A stretch of DNA of 64,000 nt from Cladopsammia gracilis. Lineage: Eukaryota; Cnidaria; Anthozoa; Scleractinia; Dendrophylliidae. The stretch covers positions 372,001-436,000 of the forward strand of contig JAJGOT010000051.1 of the NCBI GenBank assembly GCA_022457155.1, in the 5' to 3' direction. A program made the position numbers and the translations under genes. The stretch's first letter is position 1. Every line of letters begins with the position of its first letter. A model generated the notes under the pieces. The model worked only from the letters and a program-made list of their open reading frames with translations. It ran no database searches and had not been told where the DNA came from. Positions 10,467 through 20,505 of this stretch are shown one piece after another.

Positions 10467-12131
10467 CAGGGTTCGTACTCTTTTCAGATTTTTAAATTAC
10501 ATGACTTTCCATGACCTTTTCAAATTTTTCATGACCAAGAGTTCAACAGTTTTTTTTTTTTAATTGTGTGGTTCCAGAAAATATCCATACCCCCCCGACG
10601 GAAGGCACTTTGGTTTTCACCCCCCCCCCCCCCACCCCCCAGGAATTTCCCTTCCAGGGGGTGTTTGGTGACCCCCCCACCCCCCAGGAAATTCCAGTAT
10701 TTTAAAACATGGACCCACTCCTCCCCTCGGAAATTCCAAAAGGTTTTGTACTTAAAAATGAAGACTCGGTTATGTGAATGAAGCTTAAGTTATTAATAAA
10801 CTTAACAGTATAAACTCTATCTTCATTTTAAAGATCGTACGCTACAATTTGCACATCTTTACCATCACTAGTTGTGGTTCAAGTTCACGTTTTCTGAAAA
10901 AAATGTATCATGTTTCATGTTCCGCCTGTGATAAAGCTTTATAAAAGCCTAAAAGGTATCTTTCTTTCCCGAACCGATAAATGACTTTCAATCGTTTGTT
11001 ATCTTTTCGGTCTCATCTTTTAAGTTATCCGTTTAATATAAACGAAGCTAAACGAAAGTAAAAGCTTTCACTTTATATCTGCTATTACAGAATGAAAAGT
11101 CACGATCGACTGTTTCCTGCTTGCAACTTACCGGACTTTTTAAGCGCCGCCGTTGAATTTTGTGCGCTTCTAGCCGCTAGAAATATATTTTGTAGCTTAA
11201 AAAAAGTAAACACGGGAATGTTTGTGAACAAGCGCCGTTTAATGATGTTCGCTTCGCAGTTATCCGCTAGAAATAAATAATAGTAAACATTTTGACACAA
11301 ATGTTTGTGAACAAGCGCCGTTGAATGATGTTTGCTTCGCAATTATCCGCTAGAAATAATAAAATTGTTGCGTTCTGCGGTTCAGTCTGATGATGTTTAC
11401 GACGAACGTGAAATTTGATCGGGGGAAGAAATTTATCACGTGCTAGGCAACCGCAAGAAAAGCCGAAATTCACTCCTTTGCTTCAAAGCGCTGATCATTT
11501 TATATATTTATTAGGAGATAGTCTTTGCATTTTCATAAGTAATAAAGATTGGAAGAGATTTTGATTCACAAGTATTCACAAAGAAAAATAATATTCGGTG
11601 ACCGGAAGTGAAGGGACTTTCATACGTCGCAACGAAAACAAGATACCGCTGGGAGTCCGGGGACGAGTTTCCTGTCACGTCCGCCATTTTGACGATGCTT
11701 CGTTCAAAAACACTTCGTTCTTCGCCGGGATAACTTGCAGCGCTAGCAAACTCAAAGCAAAAACAGAAACATTAAAGCTTATAATGTTAACTTCATCTCA
11801 ATGGACAGGAGCTCTGATTTTTTTTTTAAACAGCGTACGTAAGTATTGCGCCGTGCTTTTCGTATGATTCATCACCCTCTGGAAAAGAAGCTTCTCGTGA
11901 ACCCCCCCAACCCCTCGGAAATTTCTGCCTTTCAACCCCCCCTCCCCCTCGGAATTTCCAACTGTCTTCCGTGGGGGGGGTATGGATATTTTCTGGAACC
12001 ACACATTTTATCAAAACGATCATTTTTAAAATTTTTCATCTTGCCCAATTATTCCCACAACGTTTGCTGCCTTACTGATTTTGTATCATGAACATAATTT
12101 TCCATGACTTTCCATGACCGTACGAACCCTG
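10467..12131. mobile_element. Foldback non-autonomous element with CAGGGTTCGTAC ends
   Basis: The left end CAGGGTTCGTAC and right end GTACGAACCCTG are inverted copies flanked by CTATT on each side (10462-10466 and 12132-12136). Long subterminal inverted repeats follow: CATGACTTTCCATGACC-type words, then TGTGTGGTTCCAGAAAATAT (10565 and, inverted, 11987-12006) and runs of C with GGAATTTCC. The interior of about 1 kb has a duplicated stretch (11200-11365) but no transposase. The 5-bp duplication matches that of 9356-10047, suggesting the same transposase class. Confidence 0.75.
11203..11366. repeat. Tandem duplication inside the foldback element
   Basis: The stretch with ATGTTTGTGAACAAGCGCCG, TGATGTTYGCTTCGCA and TTATCCGCTAGAAATAA occurs twice in a row, starting near 11218 and 11300. 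A weaker third copy of the TAGCCGCTAGAAATA part lies at about 11170. Confidence 0.75.
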
Positions 12132-13336
12132 CTATTTCTAACTGTCCAGTGCAAAATAACTGCAAAGATGAATTTCCACTTACCTTTTTGGTTAATAAGA
12201 ATAATGGCAATTGGATGATTCAGCCAGAGGAGGGGAATGGCAAAATCATAACTTGATGAGACGCCAAGATCCTGCTTAAAAACGAGAGACTTTGTGGCAA
12301 AAAGTTTAATAATCCATGACACAAAGAACTTACAAAAATTATACTTCAAGACTCATCACATCATCATCTTTCCAGCTGCAATGATATGTATTTCTATTAT
12401 AACTCAGTAATAATCCACCAAAATTGAATCCAGGTGGCAAAATAAAAGTTTGTCAGGGAGTATGTTCTACCTTGATTACTTTTAATTTAAATATCTGGCC
12501 CCAGTTGTTCAAAAGACAGATAATTCACGATAAATTACTGTCGAATCCAGTAAGGGTACAATGTATAACTTTTGAAAATTAAAATATTACAGTGGAAGCA
12601 AAAAGTGGATAAACAAATTGTTAATTACCCTGGTTACTTTTAGTTTAGACATCTGGTCCCATGTTATGTACCAGCTAAATAATGTAGGTTAATTATTGAC
12701 AGTGAGTATGTTGCATCACTGGCTAGCCGTACAGCATGTTTTATTCACATTCCTATTATCAAACAGTTGCGAGGCTTGTTTCAAGACTTACTTTATCTTG
12801 AACATTCAGATAAGATTCAAAAGAAAGCAAACGCCTACTATCCTAAATGTCGGCTTGCGCTATTTATTAAGCTTAATATTTGTATGAGAGTTTAAGGTAA
12901 AATGTAAGCTTAAGTGCACGTTAAATTGTTAATGTATAGAGCAGTTGAAAGCAAGTGAGTTGACAAAAAGTATTCATTTTTGTATAGGAGAGAACTTTGT
13001 ATTTCTTTGATAGGAAATGGTTTAGGTTTGTTAACTTGTTATGTGGCACAATTGAAATACTACCAAAAAAGGTTTTTTTAGAAAGCAACTCTTAAATTGG
13101 TACTTCAAAACAAAATAAAGGCAACTAGATTTAGATCCACTGAGGTAGTTATTATGCTTAGTGTTAGAGAAACAAATAGAGATATCTTTCTATGAAAATG
13201 TGCCTTTTTGTTCATGATAAAACAATACCTCGGCAATTTAGCATAATTTGATGCCATCTTAAATTTCTCAAACTCCCAATTTCTTGAACCAGTTTTCACA
13301 TTTTTTATTTATACATTTCCTTCTCTTTGTGCCAAG
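12132..13336. other. no gene seen; possible diverged MITE copy
   Basis: No coding exon could be supported. Near 12496 the words GGCCCCAGTTGTTCAAAAG resemble the start of the element at 49633-49780 (GGCCCCGGTTGTTCAAAAG), so a diverged partial copy of that family is probably present. Confidence 0.5.
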
Positions 13337-13585
13337 ATGACTCCAACTACCACAGCAAGTCATGGATTTACATTCAGGCAGAATGTTCAAAGTCTGCTGC
13401 AAAATCATTCTGGCCAAAATCATGCGACCACTACTACTGCCACAAACACAAGCACCACCACCACGGGTACTACACAAACCACTACAAACGCAATCACCGC
13501 ACAAACTGTCCCATCTCACACAGCACCTATGCAACACACAGTCACTGTTGCTGTTCCAGCTGCAGTAGGGGATGGTGATGACAGA
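13337..13585 (+). pseudogene. Thr-rich exon of a multi-exon cnidarian gene
   Basis: An AG precedes ATGACTCCAACTACC at 13337, and the frame stays open through a Thr/Ser/Gln/His-rich segment (FTFRQNVQSLLQNHSGQN, then a run of Thr and ending TVAVPAAVGDGDD) to a GT at about 13586. It is low-complexity and probably disordered. It is followed in order by the SAM-like remnant (14360), repeat exons (15365 and 15724) and the conserved exon at 15910, so I read it as the first coding exon of one gene, now decayed. I see no assignable function. Confidence 0.4.
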
Positions 13586-14359
13586 GGTCAGTTTTGCTTT
13601 TTGCTAAATTCAAAATATTTTTATTTATAGGAAGTCGAACCATGATCACTTGTGTCATCAGGTCATTGCAAAGAATATAAAATAGTTAAGCCATGGAAGT
13701 AACAGGGAATTGATGTTTCAATACAAGTTTTTAAGTTTAGTGCACATTTTGTACAATTTAAGACAAACGAAAGAGTCTGTTAAAATAATGTATTGTATTT
13801 TGATTTTTTTATGCATGAGTCAATGAAACCCCCACCCACCCCAGGATAAGGGGGGATTTGATACAAAATCATGCCCAAGAATGTGGGGCATTGAAAGCGT
13901 TTAGTCAATTTAGCTGCCCCGTCAGGGTGGGGCATAGGTGGGGATTTGTGCAGAGACTGCAATGTCAAAGGCAGTGGCTGCCATATTTAAAGTAATCCCT
14001 CGTGTCTTTCTTGAGGAGGAAAGGTCAAAGATGTGTGTTTTTTTAATATTCATATTGATTTTAAGAGCAATCACAACACATCCTTGCTCTGTGAGTATTG
14101 CAAAACAACAAAGCAATATTTACCAACTGTGATCAATATTTTTCGATTTTGCACCCGTTCTTGATCTCATTTGTGCACTCAAATAGCAGGATTTAAATAA
14201 AGATTTACTCAGCTACAATGTGGCGCAATATATAGCAAAAAACTTTACCTTTTGTCAATATGTAGAATATTAGACGAATATCTATTGAACTTTTTGAAAA
14301 TCGAATAAACAAAAACATGTTTTGTTTGTCAAACGAATTGTGTGCCTTCACTTCCATTC

Positions 14360-14479
14360 AGATTTTACATTCAGATCACTCATCTGATGTCAATGGACTG
14401 GAAGCAGTATTTTGAAAACGAATGCAAGATTCCTGTGGAGTTTGCAGGAAAAATATGGGAAAATTTTCCTCGAAAATAG
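14360..14479 (+). pseudogene. SAM-like domain exon remnant
   Basis: After an AG the frame reads MDWKQYFENECKIPVEFAGK, then with one frameshift KYGKIFLENR, followed by a GT donor at 14480. W-x3-FF/YF-x3-xIP-x3-A-x2-Y-x2-F-x2-NR is the pattern of short SAM-like modules found in many multi-copy cnidarian proteins. A very small exon (near 14622, reading MEFLK before GT) may follow. The domain would mediate protein-protein contact. The frameshift suggests decay. Confidence 0.45.
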
Positions 14480-15194
14480 GTATGTGATCAGGAAGTGCAT
14501 TTAAAGATTTATACATTATCACACTGTTATATTATTTGGGATGGCTTTTCTTTGATAAACTTTGTGTATGACCATCTATTATTGCTACAAAACTAGTTGT
14601 TTTCTTGTTTTCTTACTCAGCCATGGAGTTTCTCAAGGTGATATCTAAACTTGTTTTTATTTATGAAGTCTGGAACGATTAACACATCGTTGTTTAAGTT
14701 TTTAGCATATATATCTAACATGAGTGAAAGAGTTTAGTTAAATAGATTGTCTAAAGCAGAGCGCTTCAGTACTTTGGTTAAAGTGTGTGGTGTTGACATC
14801 ATTAAACTAATTCAAACAGATTTTAATGAAGTTTTCGGTGAATTGACATTCAAAAAGGGTATGGTTCTAGAGAGTAAACTGTTGACTTGGGGAGAAATTA
14901 AAAGTAAGGACACATAAGCAGAACTTCGTTCGCGTATAGGTATAGACGTCACAAAGTCGACAACATTATCAGAACATATATGCCAGTCCAGAGCGAGAAA
15001 AATGTAACGCTATACAGCTTTTCAAGTTTATTTCATCAAAGCTAAGTGGAGACAATACTAAGTAAAGTTCCAAACTCTCTTATAGTGGGGAATTGCCTAA
15101 TTGCCACCACGGTTTCCTAAACGGAGTAAGGTCCAAAGAGAAGTATCACCGTTAAAAAACCTTCAGTTTTGTACAAGAATCGATGCCTTTGGAT

Positions 15195-15247
15195 GCAAAT
15201 TCATTCGGTTCGGCACATGTGAAGTTCGACGTTTGAACCGGGCCTTA
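15195..15247. mobile_element. Half copy of the 47279 palindromic MITE
   Basis: The stretch GGTTCGGCACATGTGAAGTT and then CGACGTTTGAACCGGGCC, followed by TTA, is nearly identical to the right arm of the complete element at 47279-47398. No inverted left arm is found to its left, so the copy is truncated. Confidence 0.7.
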
Positions 15248-15364
15248 TTGGCGTTAATCGGCTCTCAAACAACTGGGCTCAGGAGTAAAGCAGAGTTCCC
15301 TCTATGATTGAACAAAATATAATTTCTATTTAAATATGACGACCTAGTACGTTTTTTATTTCAG

Positions 15365-15541
15365 CCCATGCGCAAGTAGAAGAAACTCCAGCTCAACAGG
15401 CAGTCGCCGAAGTTACCGCGTTGACGGAAGCAGAAGAGACTCCAGCTCAACCGGCAGTCGCCGAAGTTACCGCGTTGACGGAAGCAGAAGAGACTCCAGC
15501 TCAACCGGCAGTCGCCGAAGTTACCGCTTTGACGGAAGCAG
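15365..15541 (+). pseudogene. Exon encoding three 18-residue repeats
   Basis: The exon lies between a TTTATTTCAG acceptor and a G-GTTAGGG donor. It reads HAQV and then three copies of EETPAQPAVAEVTALTEA (54 bp each, nearly identical in DNA). The repeats are acidic, Pro/Ala-rich and probably a disordered linker. The length is 2 + 58 codons + 1 base, so loss or gain of repeats keeps the phase. The neighbouring exon at 15724-15792 has one copy of the same unit within the same intron-exon context. Confidence 0.6.
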
Positions 15542-15723
15542 GTTAGGGAAACTAAGGGTGCTTACCATTTACAGGATCCATCCGGTTAACTTAACTTGAC
15601 CTTGTGGAAGAAGGGAAAAGTAAAAATACAGCTCACATCAGCTGGAAAGATTAAAATGTTTGGAAAAAAGGTATCACCAGAACCAGCAGCCCTATTTCGA
15701 CCTAGTACGTTTTTTTATTTCAG

Positions 15724-15792
15724 CCCAAGCGCAAGTAGAAGAAACTCCAGCTGAACCGGCAGTCGCCGAAGTTACCGCGTTGACAGAAGCAG
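15724..15792 (+). pseudogene. Duplicate exon with a single 18-residue repeat
   Basis: It reads AQAQVEETPAEPAVAEVTAL followed by TEAG, with the same acceptor side (CGACCTAGTACGTTTTTTT then ATTTCAG) and donor side (GGTTAGGGAAACCAAG) as the exon at 15365-15541. The phase is the same (2 + 22 codons + 1). It therefore arose by duplication of an exon plus flanking intron, and the two copies differ by exactly two 54-bp units. Confidence 0.6.
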
Positions 15793-15909
15793 GTTAGGGA
15801 AACCAAGTCTTGACGAAATCATTCCATCGAAAACACTCATTAACTAAAAGGTATGCAGACAGAATGCAGATCACAACCCTTACAAATATTGTCTGCTTTT
15901 TTATAGCAG

Positions 15910-16510
15910 GTAGTGGCCATCAAAAAGATGTACACAAGCGGAAGAGGCGAGTTTCAAAGAAAATGCAAATGAAGAGCTGCTGAGTGAAGAATTTCCTGAA
16001 TATGCTAAAATTCCACTAACAGATATTAATCTAGACCTGGACAACTCGGTGGGTAAACAAACCACTGAGCTTAAAGTGGTCATAGTAAATCTGAGTGACT
16101 GTGTCGATAAAAAGTACATTCAACAACAAGACCAAGTCAGCGATCCTAAACTTGTGTCGTAAAAACTGGAAAACTGTTGCAAATTTGTTGTTCCGGTACA
16201 CAAATATAAGAGAAGAATTGGGCGGAGGGCAGAAAACAGTGAGTTTAAAGAATTTTGCGGAGATTCGACAGATTCTGTTTTAAAACAATTGAGCCCAGAA
16301 GATCTTGCTGCTTTTTCAAATAAGATGTTGGTCACAAAGCGGAAATTTGGTGCCATTTATGAATGTCTTGCTCAAAAGGCGCATGTAATTCGTCTGAATC
16401 ATCAAAAAAAAATCATAACAAATTCTCTTGCCTTGTCAACTGCAGTTGCCACGGGGTGTAGAAATCAAACAATGTCTGAAGTTTCGTATCGTATATCCAT
16501 AGCAATGTGA
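15910..16510 (+). pseudogene. Conserved exon of a multi-copy cnidarian protein
   Basis: After an AG acceptor the frame begins GSGHQKDVHKRKRR, shifts, and continues EELLSEEFPEYAKIPLTDIN, then a TAA at about 16160, then CKFVVPVHKYKRRIGRRAEN and LSPEDLAAFSNKMLVTKRKF to the stop at 16508-16510. The later part (LSPEDL-x-AF-x4, then A-x2-ATGCRNQTMSEVSYRISI) matches the pattern of a widespread, uncharacterised C-terminal region in coral proteins that often follow SAM-like modules. A further open stretch (YEDFKLLNKLCMCVTANGLS, 16519-16660) may be its continuation in another frame. One nonsense and at least two frameshifts mark it as a pseudogene. Confidence 0.55.
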
Positions 16511-17504
16511 AATACGAAGATTTCAAACTGCTCAATAAGTTGTGCATGTGTGTTACTGCAAATGGACTGTCAACCTTCAGAGAAAGATGGGGAAGAACTG
16601 AAGGGAAATTGATACATTGGAAAGATCACATTGAAAAGGTGAAGGGGAAGCTCTTTTGCTGAGAGAGGTTCATGAACACGATTTCTCTCAGGACACTGAA
16701 TTCAAACAATTTTTACACTCCAAATATCTTCAGCACAAAAGAATCGACAAGATCAAATCTCCTTATTACAGGTAGTGTACAATTGTCATTGTCTTTGTGG
16801 ATAAACATAATATGTATTGATCAAAAAGAAGTGTCCATCTTATATTTTCGCATGGAGCCCTTACATCCCCCTCCTGGGTATACCCCAGGCATTTGACAAA
16901 TATTATGTTTATCATTCTGCAAGAATAAAGTATGATAACTTTGCCCATTGAGGATATTTTTTAAGGTAATACATTGATGCATTTCTACATTTTTGTTCCA
17001 TTTATAATTATTATAATTCCATTTTTGCAAAGGTACAGTTAATTTACTATATATAGGCGTAATCATGAAACTATAATAAGTAGCTAATATTTGATAAAAT
17101 GTCAGAAAAACATCTGCTTTTATTATGCCCAGCTTTAGTAGCCTTAAATTAAATGTTACCTTGGAAGACTTGCTTTAACAATTCATTGCATTCCAACATC
17201 TGGAATTTCTACCGACCCTCTCTCTCCCTCAACCGTTAAAAATTCAAACACTTAATTTAATTAATAACAGTTATGTGATATGCCACGTGACGGCAAAATG
17301 CAAGATGCTCGCAAGTTAAAATTTAATAACAGACAGCGAAATGCAAGACCATTTCAAAAATAACAGAAACGATCGTTTCAAAATCGTATCAACAAGTTTG
17401 ATCAGATTGTTATGGCTGCTGTAAATTACAGCATAAGCTGATTTCAGTTATTCAACAGCACATTTGGTTTGAAACACAACATCACGTAACTCCATTTGTA
17501 ATGT

Positions 17505-17883
17505 ATGGGTTCCCTTTGTCAGCACTTTGCCATATTTCAATCCCCAAAAACTTTAAGGGAAAAGCCAGTAGAGTATTTCTGGACACACCCTGATGGAGCC
17601 GATAGATTCCCACTGGAGCTGTTTGTCAGCTTACCCTGGGATGAATACATGAAATCAATGGCTTGTGATGAAACGTATGGGTATCACTGGACACTACAAG
17701 CTGCTGCAAACGTCTTAAGTTCAGATAATCATCTTCTTGACTTGGCCCCTCAGCAACTCAGATAATAACTCCTGTCGATGGAGATCCTCAGTTACCATGT
17801 CTCTTGGCCATTTTGCAGAGGGCACTGGGACAAATTTACATTCACTTTGCCGTCTGGATTCTTCTTCGAGTTTCTATAATTCC
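17505..17883 (+). pseudogene. OTU-like cysteine protease fragment
   Basis: The frame reads PVEYFWTHPDGADRFPLELF, then SLPWDEYMKSMACDETYGYH and WTLQAAANVLSSDN. After a frameshift it reads MSLGHFAEGTGTNLHSL. The order W-x-EY-x2-M-x4-TYG-x3-TLQAAAN followed by LGHFAEG matches the central and C-terminal parts of OTU-type deubiquitinase-like domains found repeatedly in coral genomes. The catalytic Cys block would lie upstream and is not seen; the C-terminal His would follow FAEG but is replaced by Asn-Leu-His. It is broken by stops at 17763 and is probably dead. Confidence 0.5.
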
Positions 17884-18013
17884 TCTTCATCTAGCTGAGA
17901 AGACTGAGAATTTGCTTCCCCATTAGGTTTTAATGGATTCTTCTTCGAGTTTCTATAATTCCTCTTCATCTAGCTGAGAAGACTGAGAATTTGCTTCCCC
18001 ATTAGGTTTTACA
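17856..18013. repeat. Near-perfect tandem duplication, period about 81 bp
   Basis: The stretch from GGATTCTTCTTCGAGTTTC to CCCCATTAGGTTTTA occurs twice in direct order, at about 17856-17930 and 17937-18011. The copies are essentially identical, so the duplication is recent. Confidence 0.85.
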
Positions 18014-18559
18014 GTTATTTTTTCGTAAAGTTGCAGATGGAAGCGCCTTGACTCAAATTAAATAGAGCTTGAAGTGCTATCAGCCAGCAAGAAAATGGCG
18101 GGAACAGTTTTATGCTTTTAGTTCCGATTGGCTGCCTTCGTGGTTTTCTTGTTTCTTATTGGCAGCAGGATAAAATATATTTTAGCCCACTGAATTCTCC
18201 ATTTTAGTCCACAAAATATGCCAGAACACCTGATGAAATTATTGTTATTATTGACAATTATAGAAATGATTTGTGTTGTAGACGTGGCATGAGCCTTGCA
18301 TACGACAAAGTTGTGATATCTAATTCGGCTCTAAGAGGTTGTGTATTAACAGAATTGGAAATGATCTGATATTTGTGTGGAGTTAAATGTTGACAGTCCT
18401 TGGAGCGAAGCTACTTGTCGACACTTGCTTCATGTTCAGCCTTAACCTGGACAGGGCATTTTTGGCAAATTTGAAACCAAACAGTTTCTGAAGTTAATTT
18501 TCTCAAAGTACCCTAACCTATTGGCAATCCTACTTACGTAAATGTCTCAATAACAAGAA

Positions 18560-18931
18560 TGATCGTATCAAATTGATGAAAGTAGTATTTCGTTTCTGGA
18601 TTTATTTCTTTACAAAGATGCTAATTTTAGCACTCTGCAGTTTTCTACCTATCAAAAGCCACTTAATAAGTATCTGTACATTCCCTTTGAGTCATTTCAT
18701 CCTGCGAGCAACAAAAGGGCCTTTATTAGAGGGGAGCTTATGCACTATACTAGAAATAGCTCCACGTTTAAAGCTTTTGGCAAAACGCGTGACAAATTCT
18801 GGAAGCGTCTCCGGCTTCGCGGTTACCCAGTTGGGTTTTTACTCTCTTTATTCATGGAGGTTAAATACAGCAACAGAACTAAATGGCTTTCACATAAACG
18901 CAAATCTTGCAACGGTAGAATGGTAGTCTAA
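18560..18931 (+). pseudogene. Reverse transcriptase fragment (post-catalytic region)
   Basis: One open frame reads DESSISFLDLFLYKDANFST, then YQKPLNKYLYIPFESFHPAS, NKRAFIRGELMHYTRNSSTF and KFWKRLRLRGYPVGFLLSLF. The order xFLDL, YxKP-x-NxYxYIPF-x2-FHP, KRAFIRGEL, RLRxRGYP is that of the region just after the YxDD active site in reverse transcriptases of coral non-LTR or Penelope-like elements. The catalytic Asp pair is not in this fragment. The frame ends at a stop at 18929-18931. It is a remnant of a retroelement and not a host gene. Confidence 0.7.
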
Positions 18932-19389
18932 ATCTACATTTAACTGTAGTCACGCTAATATCAAGCGGTTATCCAGAGACATTTACCAGACTTAGATTAT
19001 ATAGTCAGTTATAAATCTACTACTACTTTAGCACATCTATGAAAAAATAAATAAAAATAATAATAACTCTTTGAACAAACATGTGAATTTTTATCTAATC
19101 TTTATTGGTATCTTTTTTACTAAAAGACATTGACAGTTTAATAGAGATTGTCATTGGCTTTGTAAAATAATAGGCCAGTTTATAGTGATTTTTGACTCCT
19201 TGAGAAAGTTATTATAGTTACAGTTCATAAGGAAATTGTAATGCTATAACTGCTGGAGGCGAACTTCTAGACAAATGTCCTTTACAGCAACAATTCAACG
19301 CTCATTTCAATCTTCCAAATTGGAGTTGACAATTGAATAATCAGTAATAATACTATTACTATTACTAAAGTTCCTCATTTTGTTACAAA

Positions 19390-20505
19390 AGTTCCCTACA
19401 AGGACATGTGTGAACGGACATAAAGGAATGTTAGGGCTGATATCGTTGACTTGTTGAAAGATGCAGCAAAACAGTCCATTTTGTACCAGGCATTTGTCAA
19501 TGACTTAATTCAAAACAAGAAGTTTCTTTCAACATTTGGATACTGGAGACATTGCTGAGAATCCAACAATTCAATCCCTTGTCAAGGAGTATAACAGCTG
19601 GGTTGACAAAGAAAGGAAAAATGAGATAAGGAAGAGATCTTCCATCAGAAGGACAAGATATACATTGGCAGTTCCTTGAAAGACTCGCATTAACACTTGA
19701 AGGTGAAAAAAAAAACACCATAACACTTCAAGAACAGGGTTACTCCTGCCGATTCAGTTGGTAGGCTTTAACCTGTAAGTCAGATGAAAGGAAAAGATAC
19801 TGTCCATTTTTGCCATGGTCTATCCTAACAGTGTTTTGCAAGAATTGTTAAACTGTTTATGTTACCAATGTAGAGAGAACGACAACCATTTCCATCAGGG
19901 ATTTTAAGTCAAAAGTGTTGCAGCACCAATGGTACACGAAAATGTAATTTGCTAATCAAGAACAGAGGCATTCACCTTGCTTAGAACTGTGCATGAACAA
20001 TGCATTTGGTACATGTTCACAGACTCATGACAGGTTTTGTCCTGATGCATCAAGCCTCTTTGATGTTGGAAAACAGTGCAAGAACTGTTGTGCAATGTGT
20101 GCCTGTGAACAAGAAAGTCTCTAAGGTGACCTTCAGGCTCTAATAAAGGCCAAACACAATATGCCGTCCACATTCTACACGCAAAACATCAAGGGGAGTA
20201 CTATAAGTACATTCTGGACAATCGTCAACCAGGCAAAGGAAATTGTTATTGTGGATAAAAAAATTAAAATTGGAACTGGGTGCAAGGACACGAGAAATAC
20301 AGAGACTGGTAAGGAAAACAAGGAATATCCCTACATGGGTTCCTTGTGATTGCACGAGTTAGTGAAACTGAAAGCAAAACTGAAGTCATCGACTCTGGAG
20401 TGAGGATACCAAAAAGGATGGCCTAGTTTAGCCAAAGTGCAATGGACATTGGATTCCATTGGATGGAAAAGTTATTACCAAACTTCAGCTATACTCTGGT
20501 GAGCA
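19390..20505 (+). pseudogene. Remnant of a multi-copy coral gene (Cys-rich, transposase-like)
   Basis: Three parts can be read in order. At 19430-19720: ADIVDLLKDAAKQSILYQAF and then KEYNSWVDKERKNEIRKRSS. At 20010-20110: a Cys-rich stretch THDRFCPDASSLFDVGKQ followed by CKNCCAMCAC. At 20310-20505: GKENKEYPYMGSL, then VIARVSETESKTEVIDSGVR and a TAG, then FSQSAMDIG and PNFSYTL before a GTGAGC donor. I know the last block as the conserved end of a high-copy coral protein. Several stops and frame changes show decay. The Cys spacing suggests zinc binding. The molecular function is unknown to me. Confidence 0.5.

Noticed and set aside
10566..10781. Pro-rich protein
   Set aside because: It is produced by runs of C in the subterminal repeat of the foldback element; the mirrored copy near 11880-12000 gives a similar product.
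15365..15541. CRISPR-like array of 54-bp repeats
   Set aside because: The repeats are contiguous without spacers, encode an in-frame peptide module and sit between splice sites.
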